64,000 nucleotides of DNA from Kineococcus sp. NBC_00420 (GTDB taxonomy: Bacteria > Actinomycetota > Actinomycetes > Actinomycetales > Kineococcaceae): NCBI RefSeq assembly GCF_036021035.1, contig NZ_CP107930.1:3534001-3598000 (forward strand), given 5' to 3'. Below are positions 16,284-24,405 of this stretch, in pieces (the first letter of the stretch is position 1; each line of letters starts with the position of its first letter). Below the pieces are notes generated by a model, which saw nothing but the letters and a program-made list of their open reading frames with translations, ran no database searches and was not told the origin of the DNA. Position numbers and translations under genes: made by a program.

Positions 16284-17408
16284 GTGAAGCTGCGTCGTCC
16301 GAGTCCTGCGGTGGGAGCACTCACCGTCATGTCCTTCGCGGGGCACGTGATGTACCCGCTGTACCTGCTGGCCAGCGAGCGCATCGCGCCGCGCAGTCCG
16401 TACCGTCCGAAGCCCGGTGAGGCCGACTGGACGTGGGACGACGTCGACGTCCTCATCCCGGCGTTCGGTGAGTCGAGCATCCTCGCCGAGACCGTCCCGC
16501 AGCTGCTGGGCGAGGGCGTGCCGCTGGACCGCATCACCATCGTCGTGGACGAGGACGAGAAGACCCGCGCCGTCGCCGAGGAACTCGGCTGCCGGGTCGA
16601 CTGGTCCGCGCAGCGTGCCGGCAAGGCCGCCGCGGTCAACCGCGGCATCGAGAACTCCAAGGCTGACATCGTCGTCCTGCTCGACGCGAACGCCTTCGTG
16701 CCGGGGGAGGGGCTGCGCGCGCTCATCGACCGCGTCGCCACCGACCTGCACCTCGCGTCCGGGGTCCGCAAGGAGTCCGGCGCCCAGGACGAGGGTCTGT
16801 ACTGGCGCTACGAGAACTGGATCAAGCAGACCGAGGCCGGTCGCGGTGGGTCCCTCGCGCTCGTGGGTGAGGCCGTGGCGCTGCGCCGGGAGTCCTTCCG
16901 GCCCATCCCGAGGTCCGTCCTCAACGACGACCTCTTCCTCGCCTTCGACTTCGCCCGTCGTGGGCTGAACGTCGGCGTGGTGCCGGAGTGCGTGGCCGTC
17001 GAGGACTCCGCCCCGCGCAACGACCAGCTCGAGCGCCGCGTGCGCATCATGAGCGGGCAGCTGCGGCTGTTCTGGGGTTTCCGCCGCTCGTTCGTGTCGG
17101 GAGACGACAAGTTCCTGCACTTCGCGATGCACAAGGGCTGGCGTTCCACGCTGGGCCCTGCCGCGCAGCTCACGCTGACCGCGGCCTGCCTGGCCCGGCC
17201 CCGGAGCCGGTTCAGCCAGGCGTTCCTGCTCGCCGAGGCCGTCTCGGTCGCGGCCTACCTCAAGGGCGACAAGCTCCAGGGCAGGGCGGCGGCTCCGTTG
17301 CGGGTCCTCGGTCAGGCCGTCGGCATGCCGCCGGTCATCTTCGCCCTGTCCATCCCGCGGGCGCTCGGCCGGTCGCGCAGCGGAGCCTGGAAGAAGCGCA
17401 GCAGGTGA
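16284..17408 (+). CDS. Family 2 glycosyltransferase (ExoU/BcsA-like GT-A)
   Basis: A 374-residue enzyme with an N-terminal hydrophobic segment, then VDVLIPAFGESSILAET and ITIVVDEDEKT (nucleotide site), AGKAAAVNRGIENSKADIVVLLDANA (DxD-type metal site), VLNDDLFLAFDF (catalytic D) and a C-terminal QLERRVRIMSGQLRLF resembling the Q/RxxRW acceptor motif of processive enzymes. It probably adds one sugar on the cytoplasmic face of the membrane. GTG 16284 follows GGGGGGAA by 6 bases. It overlaps the next GT gene by GTGA. Confidence 0.82.
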   Translation: MKLRRPSPAVGALTVMSFAGHVMYPLYLLASERIAPRSPYRPKPGEADWTWDDVDVLIPAFGESSILAETVPQLLGEGVPLDRITIVVDEDEKTRAVAEELGCRVDWSAQRAGKAAAVNRGIENSKADIVVLLDANAFVPGEGLRALIDRVATDLHLASGVRKESGAQDEGLYWRYENWIKQTEAGRGGSLALVGEAVALRRESFRPIPRSVLNDDLFLAFDFARRGLNVGVVPECVAVEDSAPRNDQLERRVRIMSGQLRLFWGFRRSFVSGDDKFLHFAMHKGWRSTLGPAAQLTLTAACLARPRSRFSQAFLLAEAVSVAAYLKGDKLQGRAAAPLRVLGQAVGMPPVIFALSIPRALGRSRSGAWKKRSR

Positions 17409-18553
17409 GTTCTCCCCGCACGGCCTGGGTGGTCGCCAAGCAGCTCCCCGCGAGCACGGACTCCGGTGGGCGCCAGCGCATCCGGGCCGTGATCGACGTG
17501 TACGCGCAGGTGTTCGGCGAGGTCCACGTGGTGGGTTTCGACACCTGGCCCGGGTGGCGCGAGGTGCTGCCGGCGCACGTGAAGGTCCACGAGGTCGCGG
17601 CCCCACGTCCCACACCCGCCGCGGTCCTGAAGGGCTCGCTGTTCGCGGGGAAGTGGTTCTCGCGCCGGATCCACGACCTGCTCGCGATCGGCGTCCGCTC
17701 CGGCGACGTCGTGCACGTCGACTTCCCGCAGATGGCGGTCAACGTGCCGACCGACGTGCGCATCGACGTCCTCGACCTGCACAACGTCGAGTCCGACCTC
17801 ATCGCCCGCAGGTTGCGCACCGAGAAGCCGCTCGCGGCCAGCGTGCTCGCCCCCGAGGTGGCGCGGTTCGCCCGGTTCGAGTTCGCGACGGCCCGCCGCG
17901 CCGAGCACGTCACGGCCTGCAGCCGACGGGACCAGGAGGTCCTCGCCGCCCGCGGGATCGCCAGCACCTTCGTGCCCAACGGCGTCACCAGTGCGCAGCA
18001 CGTGCCGACGCTCCCGCCGGGTGCGCGGACGGCGCTGTTCGTCGGTGCCCTCGACTACGGCCCCAACAAGGCCGCGCTGCGCTGGTTCCTCGACGAGGTC
18101 TGGCCGAAGGTCCTGGCCGGCGTCCCCCAGGCGCGGTTCCTCGCCGTGGGTCGCGGTCTGAGCGCCGCGCACCCGCGTCCGGCCGGCGAGCCGGACGGGG
18201 TGGAGTTCCACTCCGACGTCGACTCCGTCGACCCGTTCTACGAGCGGGCCGACGTGTGCGTCGTGCCGCTGCTCTCGGGGGGCGGTACGAAGATCAAACT
18301 CGTCGAGGCGCTGTCCCGCGGCCGGGCCGTCGTCACCACCAGCCTGGGCCTGGAGGGGCTGGAGGAACACCGTGCGGTGCTCCGCGTGGCCGACGGCGCG
18401 GACGCGTTCGCCGCGGCCCTGGTCGAGTTGTTCACCGATCCGGAGCAGGCGGCCAAGCTCGGCGCGGCCGCTGCCGACGTGGCGCAGTCGTTCTCGTGGG
18501 AGACCGCGATGACTCCTCTGCGTGATGTGTTGTCTGCTCTTCGTGGTGTTTGA
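17405..18553 (+). CDS. Family 4 glycosyltransferase (GT-B)
   Basis: A 382-residue GT-B protein. The N-terminal half has VVHVDFPQMAVN and VLDLHNVESDL; the C-terminal half begins RTALFVGALDYGPNKAAL and ends with DVCVVPLLSGGGTKIKLVEALSRGRAVVTT, the donor-binding EX7E-like region of GT4 enzymes (here the first Glu position is replaced by a small residue). The GGGTKIKLVEAL form is typical of the Glyco_trans_1_4 branch. Translation is coupled to the GT2 gene by GTGA overlap. Confidence 0.85.
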   Translation: MSSPRTAWVVAKQLPASTDSGGRQRIRAVIDVYAQVFGEVHVVGFDTWPGWREVLPAHVKVHEVAAPRPTPAAVLKGSLFAGKWFSRRIHDLLAIGVRSGDVVHVDFPQMAVNVPTDVRIDVLDLHNVESDLIARRLRTEKPLAASVLAPEVARFARFEFATARRAEHVTACSRRDQEVLAARGIASTFVPNGVTSAQHVPTLPPGARTALFVGALDYGPNKAALRWFLDEVWPKVLAGVPQARFLAVGRGLSAAHPRPAGEPDGVEFHSDVDSVDPFYERADVCVVPLLSGGGTKIKLVEALSRGRAVVTTSLGLEGLEEHRAVLRVADGADAFAAALVELFTDPEQAAKLGAAAADVAQSFSWETAMTPLRDVLSALRGV

Positions 18554-18589
18554 GGCGCAAGAGAGGGGCGTTAGCCCACTCCGGGGAAG

Positions 18590-18604
18590 TTCACGCTCCG
18601 TGTT
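18590..18604 (+). promoter_or_regulatory. BldD-box-like palindrome, two mismatches
   Basis: Reads TTCACGCTCCGTGTT, two positions off the BldD consensus; a TAGCCT -10 candidate follows at 18618-18623. On its own it is weak; its place matches the box at 5150. Confidence 0.22.
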
Positions 18605-18802
18605 CGAGTCGCTGTAGTAGCCTCGCGTCAGCACCTCGACGGGGAAACCGGTGGCACGGATTCGTGGGGGGTTCGGACCGCCACCGGTGAACGTTCCCCT
18701 CGCACCACGGGTGACTTCCCCCACGTGTGACGCCGCCTCCCCGACGAGGTGGGGCAGGCGTCGACGAGACGCAACCGATCCGGTTCCGAGTGAGGGAAAG
18801 AC

Positions 18803-19630
18803 ATGACCGAAACCGCCAGCACGTCGCAGACGCCCGTGTCCGAGATCCCCGTCGTCATCCTCTGCGGTGGCATGGGCACCCGACTGCGCGAGGCCAGCGA
18901 GAAGCTGCCGAAGCCGCTGGTGGACATCGGCGGTCGCCCGATCCTCTGGCACATCATGAAGCTCTACAGCTCCTACGGCTTCCGCAAGTTCGTCCTGTGC
19001 CTGGGCTACAAGAGCGACATGATCAAGCGCTACTTCCTCGACTACCGGCTCAACGCCGGCGACTTCACGCTGAACCTGTCCACCCAGGACGACCCGACCT
19101 TCCACACCAACGGTGTGCAGGAGGACTGGGAGATCACCTTCGTCGAGACCGGTCTGACCACCGCGACGGCCGCCCGCATCAAGCGCGTCGAGCAGCACCT
19201 GACCGCCGACAAGTTCGTCCTCACCTACGGCGACGGGCTCGGCGACGTCGACATCGCCAAGACCCTGCGCGACCACGAGGCCGGCGGCCGCCTGGCCACC
19301 GTCACCGCGGTGCACCCGAGCTCCCGCTACGGCGAGATGCACGTCACCGGCGACACCGTCAGCGAGTTCAACGAGAAGCCGACGCTGGCCGACGGCTGGG
19401 TCAACGGCGGGTTCTTCGTCTTCGACCGCGCGTTCGCGGACAAGTACCTCGAGGACGACCCGGACATGATGCTCGAGCAGAAGCCGCTGCAGACCGTCGC
19501 CCGCGACGGCCAGCTGACGGTCTCCCAGCACGAGGGCTACTGGCTGGGCATGGACACCTTCCGGGAGTGGACCGAGTTCAACAAGCTCTGGGACTCCGGC
19601 AAGGCGCCGTGGAAGACCTGGGAAGACTGA
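18803..19630 (+). CDS. rfbF: Glucose-1-phosphate cytidylyltransferase
   Basis: A 275-residue nucleotidyltransferase that makes CDP-glucose from CTP and glucose 1-phosphate. The signature VVILCGGMGTRLREASEKLPKPLVDIGG is the family's active-site loop, with WHIMKLYSSYGFRKFVLCLGYK, FVLTYGDGLGDVDI (metal Asp), WVNGGFFVFD and EGYWLGMDTFREW all as in RfbF. GAGGGAA precedes the ATG. It is the first of four closely spaced genes and sets the activating nucleotide as CDP. A CDP-glucose 4,6-dehydratase would be expected next; the following gene is not a typical RfbG. Confidence 0.9.
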   Translation: MTETASTSQTPVSEIPVVILCGGMGTRLREASEKLPKPLVDIGGRPILWHIMKLYSSYGFRKFVLCLGYKSDMIKRYFLDYRLNAGDFTLNLSTQDDPTFHTNGVQEDWEITFVETGLTTATAARIKRVEQHLTADKFVLTYGDGLGDVDIAKTLRDHEAGGRLATVTAVHPSSRYGEMHVTGDTVSEFNEKPTLADGWVNGGFFVFDRAFADKYLEDDPDMMLEQKPLQTVARDGQLTVSQHEGYWLGMDTFREWTEFNKLWDSGKAPWKTWED

Positions 19631-19661
19631 GAAACCCCCTTCTAGGAACCGGAGAACTGCT

Positions 19662-20711
19662 GTGAAGATCGTCGTCACCGGGACCGAGGGTTACCTCGGC
19701 GCCCTGCTCGCCCCCACCCTGCTCGAGTCCGGCCACTCGGTGCTCGGCATCGACACCGGCTACTACAAGCAGGGCTGGCTCTACAACGGCGTCACCGCCT
19801 CGGTCGAGACCCTGGCCAAGGACATCCGCCACGTCACCGTCGAGGACCTCGCGGGCGCCGACGCCGTCGTGCACATGGCGGAGCTGTCCAACGACCCCCT
19901 CGGTGAGCTGATCCCCGACGTCACCTACGTGGTGAACCACAAGGGTTCGGTCCGCCTCGCCGAGATCGCCAAGCAGGCGGGGGTGCAGCGCTTCGTCTAC
20001 ATGTCGAGCTGCTCCGTCTACGGCGTGGCCGAGGACACCGTCGACGAGACCTCCGCGGTCAACCCGCAGACGGCCTACGCCGAGTGCAAGGCCCTCGTCG
20101 AACGCGACGTCGCGCCGCTGGCCGACGACGACTTCTCGCCGGTGTTCATGCGCAACGCGACCGCCTACGGCGCCTCGCCCCGGCAGCGCTTCGACATCGT
20201 GCTGAACAACCTCGCCGGCCTCGCCTACACCACCGGCAAGATCGCCATGACCTCCGACGGTTCGCCCTGGCGTCCGCTGGTCCACGGCCTCGACATCGCC
20301 AAGTCGATCCGCGCGGTGCTCGACGCCCCGCGCGAGGCGATCCACAACCAGATCTTCAACGTGGGCGACTCCGAGCAGGTCTACCGGGTCCGCGAGATCG
20401 CCGAGGCCGTCGGCCGCGCGCTGCCCGAGGCCGAGATCACCTTCGGCGCCAGCAACAACGGCGACAACCGCAGCTACAAGGTGAACTTCGACAAGATCCA
20501 CTCGACCCTCGAGGGCTTCTCCTGCGACTGGAACGCCGACAAGGGCGCCCAGCAGCTCATCGACGTCTTCCGGGCCATCGACCTGGACGAGGAGACGTTC
20601 AAGGGCAAGGGGCACACCCGCCTCAAGCAGCTCGAGCACCTCATCCGCACCGAGCAGCTGGACAAGGAACTCTTCTGGCGCACGCAGCCGGTCTCGGGGA
20701 TCACCCGGTGA
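19662..20711 (+). CDS. NAD-dependent epimerase/dehydratase (extended SDR) acting on a nucleotide sugar
   Basis: A 349-residue extended SDR. The NAD motif TGTEGYLG is at residues 7-14, HMAELSNDPLG follows strand 4, and the catalytic residues lie in FVYMSSCSVYG and YAECK (YxxxK). The C-terminal half binds a nucleotide sugar (FMRNATAYG, RPLVHGLDIAKSI). The VVHMAELSNDPLGEL stretch marks a branch often found with RfbF, RmlC-like and SAF-domain proteins rather than the RfbG 4,6-dehydratases. GTG start with GGAG 8 bases before. Exact reaction unknown. Confidence 0.75.
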   Translation: MKIVVTGTEGYLGALLAPTLLESGHSVLGIDTGYYKQGWLYNGVTASVETLAKDIRHVTVEDLAGADAVVHMAELSNDPLGELIPDVTYVVNHKGSVRLAEIAKQAGVQRFVYMSSCSVYGVAEDTVDETSAVNPQTAYAECKALVERDVAPLADDDFSPVFMRNATAYGASPRQRFDIVLNNLAGLAYTTGKIAMTSDGSPWRPLVHGLDIAKSIRAVLDAPREAIHNQIFNVGDSEQVYRVREIAEAVGRALPEAEITFGASNNGDNRSYKVNFDKIHSTLEGFSCDWNADKGAQQLIDVFRAIDLDEETFKGKGHTRLKQLEHLIRTEQLDKELFWRTQPVSGITR

Positions 20712-21253
20712 AGATCCAGACCACGCACATCGAGGGCGTCGCGATCATCGACCTCGAGGAGCGCGCGGACGACCGCGGGTTCTTCGCCCGGTCCTTCTGC
20801 CGCGACGAGTTCCTCGAAGCCGGCCTGAACCCGGCCGTCGAGCAGTGCAACCTGTCCTTCAACCACAAGGCCGGGACGCTGCGCGGGATGCACACCCAGG
20901 TCGACCCGGCCCCGGAGGCGAAGCTGGTGCGCTGCACCGCCGGCGCCATCCAGGACATCATCGTCGACCTGCGCCCGGACTCCCCGACGCGGTTCCAGCA
21001 CGTCGCGGTGGAGCTCTCCGCCGCGAACCGTCGTGCGCTCTACGTCCCGGAGTACTTCGCCCACGGGTACCTCACGCTGACCGACGGCGCCGAGGTCACC
21101 TACCAGGTGAGCCAGAGCTACACCCCGGGCACCGAACGCGGTCTGCGCTTCGACGACCCCGAGCTCGCCCTGCCCTGGGTGCGCGACGTGGCCGTCATCA
21201 GCGACAAGGACGCGTCCTGGACGCTGCTCGCGGACGGGGCGGTGCTCTCTTGA
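20708..21253 (+). CDS. dTDP-4-dehydrorhamnose 3,5-epimerase-like (RmlC family)
   Basis: A 181-residue cupin of RmlC length. ADDRGFFARSFCRDEF, QCNLSFNHKAGTLRGMHTQ (catalytic His), KLVRCTAGAIQDIIVDLR and YVPEYFAHGYLTLTD are the usual motifs. It should epimerise C3 and/or C5 of a 4-keto sugar nucleotide; in this context the substrate is probably CDP-linked. The catalytic Tyr/His pair looks intact. GTG at 20708 overlaps the previous stop. Confidence 0.82.
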   Translation: MKIQTTHIEGVAIIDLEERADDRGFFARSFCRDEFLEAGLNPAVEQCNLSFNHKAGTLRGMHTQVDPAPEAKLVRCTAGAIQDIIVDLRPDSPTRFQHVAVELSAANRRALYVPEYFAHGYLTLTDGAEVTYQVSQSYTPGTERGLRFDDPELALPWVRDVAVISDKDASWTLLADGAVLS

Positions 21254-22539
21254 TCATCGTCGACAAGGCGCTCCAGCAGCGCCAGGCCGAGGGGCGCCCC
21301 ATCCGGGTCGCGCTCGTCGGTGCCGGGTTCATGGGCCGCGGCTTCGTCAACCAGGTCGTGAACTCCGTGCCGGGCATGGAACTCGTCGCGATCGCCAACC
21401 GGACCGTGTCGAAGGCCCGTGACGCCTACGAGCAGGCCGGGGTCACCGGCGTGGTCGAGGCCGACGACGCCGCCGCCGTGGACCGGGCCATCTCCGCCGG
21501 GAAGCCCGTCGTGTCGGGTTCCTACGAGGCCGTCGTCGACGCGGGCCAGGTCGAGGCCGTCGTCGAGGCGACCGGGAACACCGAGTACGGCGCGCACGTC
21601 GTCGTCCGCGCGATCGAGGCGGGAAAGCACATCGTCCTGCTCAACGCCGAGGTCGACGGGACCGCCGGCCTCGCGCTGCGCACCCGCGCCGAGAAGGCCG
21701 GGGTCATCTACACCGGCTGCGACGGCGACCAGCCCGGCGTCCAGATGAACCTCATCCGCTTCGTGCGCTCCATCGGCGTCACGCCGCTGGTGTCGGGGAA
21801 CATCAAGGGTCTGCAGGACGAGTACCGCAACCCCACCACCCAGGAGGGGTTCGCCAAGCAGTGGGGTCAGGACCCCTACATGGTGACGAGCTTCGCCGAC
21901 GGCACGAAGGTGTCGTTCGAGCAGGCGCTGGTCGCCAACGCGGCGGGGTTCTCGATCGAGAAGCGCGGCATGCGCGGGGCCGACCACCGCGGTCACGTCG
22001 ACGAGCTGACGACCATGTACGACGTGGAGGCGCTGAAGGAACTCGGCGGCGTCGTCGACTACGTCGTGGGTTCCAAGCCGGGCCCCGGGGTCTACGTCCT
22101 CGGCACCCACGACGACCCGAAGCAGCAGCACTACCTGAACCTGTACAAGCTCGGCACCGGGCCGCTGTACTCGTTCTACACGCCGTACCACCTGTGCCAC
22201 TTCGAGGTCCCCCTCACGGTGGCCCGTGCGGTGCTGTTCGCCGACGCCACGATCGTCCCCGGTGACGAGGTGAAGGTCGAGGTCGTCACCACGGCCAAGA
22301 CCGACCTCGCCGCGGGCCGGGAGATCGACCGCCTCGGCGGGTACGACACCTACGGCGTGGCCGAGACCTACGCGGCGACCAAGGCGCAGAACCTGCTGCC
22401 GATGGGTGTCGCCGAGGGCTGCGTCCTCAAGAACGACGTGAAGAAGGACCAGGTCCTGACCTACGACGACGTGATCCTGCCGGAAGGCCGTCTCATCGAC
22501 GCCCTCCGCGCGGAACAGGCCGCCCTGCTCGGGAGCTGA
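21250..22539 (+). CDS. NAD(P)-dependent oxidoreductase with SAF-like domain (COG4091-type)
   Basis: A 429-residue protein with an N-terminal Rossmann fold (VALVGAGFMGRGFVNQV, with ANR after strand 2), a homoserine-dehydrogenase/DapB-like middle part (AVVEATGNTEYGAHVVVRAIEAGKHIVLLNAEVDGT) and a C-terminal SAF-like region (about 320-415) as in antifreeze/FlgA proteins. The family is annotated as predicted homoserine dehydrogenase but recurs in sugar clusters, where the substrate is unknown. The TTG at 21250 overlaps the previous TGA (TTGA); it is the only start that fits the domain start. Confidence 0.75.
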   Translation: MIIVDKALQQRQAEGRPIRVALVGAGFMGRGFVNQVVNSVPGMELVAIANRTVSKARDAYEQAGVTGVVEADDAAAVDRAISAGKPVVSGSYEAVVDAGQVEAVVEATGNTEYGAHVVVRAIEAGKHIVLLNAEVDGTAGLALRTRAEKAGVIYTGCDGDQPGVQMNLIRFVRSIGVTPLVSGNIKGLQDEYRNPTTQEGFAKQWGQDPYMVTSFADGTKVSFEQALVANAAGFSIEKRGMRGADHRGHVDELTTMYDVEALKELGGVVDYVVGSKPGPGVYVLGTHDDPKQQHYLNLYKLGTGPLYSFYTPYHLCHFEVPLTVARAVLFADATIVPGDEVKVEVVTTAKTDLAAGREIDRLGGYDTYGVAETYAATKAQNLLPMGVAEGCVLKNDVKKDQVLTYDDVILPEGRLIDALRAEQAALLGS

Positions 22540-22547
22540 CCCCCGTC

Positions 22548-22622
22548 GGCCCCGGGTTCGGGTCGTGGACGCATCGTGGCGAACCTACGGGTGCGGTGCG
22601 TCCACGACCCGAACCCGGGGCC
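22548..22622. repeat. Perfect 26-bp inverted repeat
   Basis: Arms 22548-22573 and 22597-22622 are perfectly complementary and enclose a 23-base loop. The right arm ends 25 bases before the -10 box of the next gene. It follows the sugar cassette and may terminate it, but the stem is longer than needed and there is no T-run. Confidence 0.8.
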
Positions 22623-22646
22623 GTCGTGCGTCCGGGGCCGGAGGGT

Positions 22647-22652
22647 TAGGGT
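22647..22652 (+). promoter_or_regulatory. -10 box (TAGGGT) of the DUF2520 gene, leaderless
   Basis: TAGGGT ends 7 bases before the GTG at 22660. Confidence 0.5.
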
Positions 22653-22659
22653 TCCGGAC

Positions 22660-23535
22660 GTGAACTCCGCAGGCAGGCTCGACGTCGCCGTGGTCGGCGC
22701 AGGCCGGGTCGGGCCCGTCCTGGGGGCCGCGTTGCGGGCCGCGGGACACCGGATCACCGGCGTCTCCGCGCGGACCCGGGCGAACGCCGAACGCGTCGAG
22801 GCCCTGCTGCCCGACGTCCCCTGGATCGAACCGGGCGACGCGTTCGCGGCCGACCTGGTCCTGTTCGCCGTGCCCGACGACGTCCTCGGACCGCTCGTCA
22901 GCCGCCTCGCCCGCAACGTCCGGGCCGGTCAGCTCGTCGTGCACACCAGCGGTCTGCACGGCACCGGGGTCCTCGGCCCCGCCGCCGCGAACGGGGCGCT
23001 CCCGCTCGCGCTGCACCCCGCCATGACCTTCACCGGGACCTCGCTGGACCTGCAACGCCTCCTCGGGGCGGCCGTGGCGGTCACCAGCTCCGCCGTCCTC
23101 GCGCCCGTCGCCGACGCCCTCGTCCGCGAGTGGGGCGCGTCCCCCGTCGCGGTCGCCGACGCGGAACGCGCGCTCTACCACGCCGCCCTGGCCCACGGGT
23201 CGAACCACCTGGTCACCCTCGTCGCGCAGGCCCTGGACGCGGCCCGCGCCGCGGTGGGGGACAACGCCGAACGGGTCCTGCGCCCCTTGCTGCAGGCCGC
23301 CCTCGAGAACGTGCTCGCCCACGGCGACGAGGCCCTCACCGGACCGGTCGCCCGGGGCGACGCGGGGACCGTCGCGACCCACCTGCGGGTCCTCACCGAC
23401 CACGACCCGCGGACCGCGGCCACCTACGTCCAGCTGGCGGGGGTCGCGACCGACCGGGCGCAGGCGTCGGGCAGGCTGACCGCCGCGCTCGCCGAGGCCG
23501 TGCGCACGCAACTGCACCGAACTGGAGAACCGTGA
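22660..23535 (+). CDS. Rossmann-like and DUF2520 domain protein (Rv3603c type)
   Basis: A 291-residue protein: an NAD-binding Rossmann domain ([22 protein letters not shown], then FAVPDDVLG) joined to a helical DUF2520 domain ([27 protein letters not shown]). The arrangement resembles ketopantoate reductase and ProC, and the gene is next to panC in many actinobacteria, so a role in pantothenate synthesis is often suggested but not shown. The start is fixed by the leaderless -10 box; the stop overlaps the panC start as GTGA. Confidence 0.78.
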   Translation: MNSAGRLDVAVVGAGRVGPVLGAALRAAGHRITGVSARTRANAERVEALLPDVPWIEPGDAFAADLVLFAVPDDVLGPLVSRLARNVRAGQLVVHTSGLHGTGVLGPAAANGALPLALHPAMTFTGTSLDLQRLLGAAVAVTSSAVLAPVADALVREWGASPVAVADAERALYHAALAHGSNHLVTLVAQALDAARAAVGDNAERVLRPLLQAALENVLAHGDEALTGPVARGDAGTVATHLRVLTDHDPRTAATYVQLAGVATDRAQASGRLTAALAEAVRTQLHRTGEP

Positions 23536-24386
23536 GCCTCACCGTCACCCGGACCCGCGCCGAACTCGCCGCGGCCCGCTCGGCCCTCGACGGGCCCGTC
23601 GCCGTCGTCATGACGATGGGCGCGCTGCACGCCGGGCACGCGGAGCTCATCGCCGAAGCTCGCCGCCGCGCCCCGTCCGTCCTCGTCACGATCTTCCTCA
23701 ACCCCCTGCAGTTCGGGGCGGGGGAGGACCTGGCCCGCTACCCGCGCACCCTCGACGACGACCTGCGCCTGGCCGAGGCGGCCGGTGCGGACGTCGTGTT
23801 CGCTCCCGGCCCCGACGTCGTCTACCCCGACGGTGATCCCGGCGTCCGGGTCGCCGCCGGACCGCTCGGCACGGTCCTCGAGGGAGCGAGTCGTCCCGGC
23901 CACTTCGACGGGGTCCTGACCGTCGTCGCGAAGATGTTCCACCTCACCCGCGCCGACCTCGCGTTCTTCGGTCAGAAGGACGCCCAGCAGTTGCTGCTGG
24001 TGCGCCGGATGGTGCGTGACCTCGACCTCGGGGTGGACGTCGTCGCCGTCCCCACCGTGCGCGAGGGCGACGGTCTGGCCATGTCGAGTCGCAACCGCTA
24101 CCTGACCCCCTTCGACCGCGAGGTCGCGCTGGTGCTGCAGAAGGCGCTCACGGCCGGGGCGGCCGCCGCGAGCGAGGGGCCCAGCGCCGTCCGCCGGGCC
24201 GCGCGCGACGTCCTCGTCGCCGAACCCGCTGCCCGCGTCGACTACCTCGCCCTCGTCGACCCGCTCGACCTCGCCGACGTGCGCGAGCACTACCGCGGGG
24301 ACGCGCTGCTCGCCGTGGCGGCCCGGGTGGGTTCGACGCGCCTGATCGACAACGTCCCCCTCGTCGTGGGCCGACCCGACAACTGA
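23532..24386 (+). CDS. panC: Pantothenate synthetase
   Basis: A 284-residue enzyme that condenses pantoate and beta-alanine using ATP in the cytosol. The ATP-binding loop [14 protein letters not shown], the [16 protein letters not shown] segment, [13 protein letters not shown] and AMSSRNRYL (KMSKS-like) are all present. GTG start overlaps the upstream gene. In mycobacteria panD and coaX follow; here lysS follows directly, so those two must lie elsewhere. Confidence 0.95.
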   Translation: MSLTVTRTRAELAAARSALDGPVAVVMTMGALHAGHAELIAEARRRAPSVLVTIFLNPLQFGAGEDLARYPRTLDDDLRLAEAAGADVVFAPGPDVVYPDGDPGVRVAAGPLGTVLEGASRPGHFDGVLTVVAKMFHLTRADLAFFGQKDAQQLLLVRRMVRDLDLGVDVVAVPTVREGDGLAMSSRNRYLTPFDREVALVLQKALTAGAAAASEGPSAVRRAARDVLVAEPAARVDYLALVDPLDLADVREHYRGDALLAVAARVGSTRLIDNVPLVVGRPDN

Positions 24387-24393
24387 TCCCGAC

Positions 24394-24399
24394 TAACCT
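24394..24399 (+). promoter_or_regulatory. -10 box (TAACCT) of lysS, leaderless
   Basis: TAACCT ends 6 bases before the GTG of lysS. The GGAG next to the GTG is too close to serve as a normal ribosome site. Confidence 0.5.
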
Positions 24400-24405
24400 G
24401 GAGGC

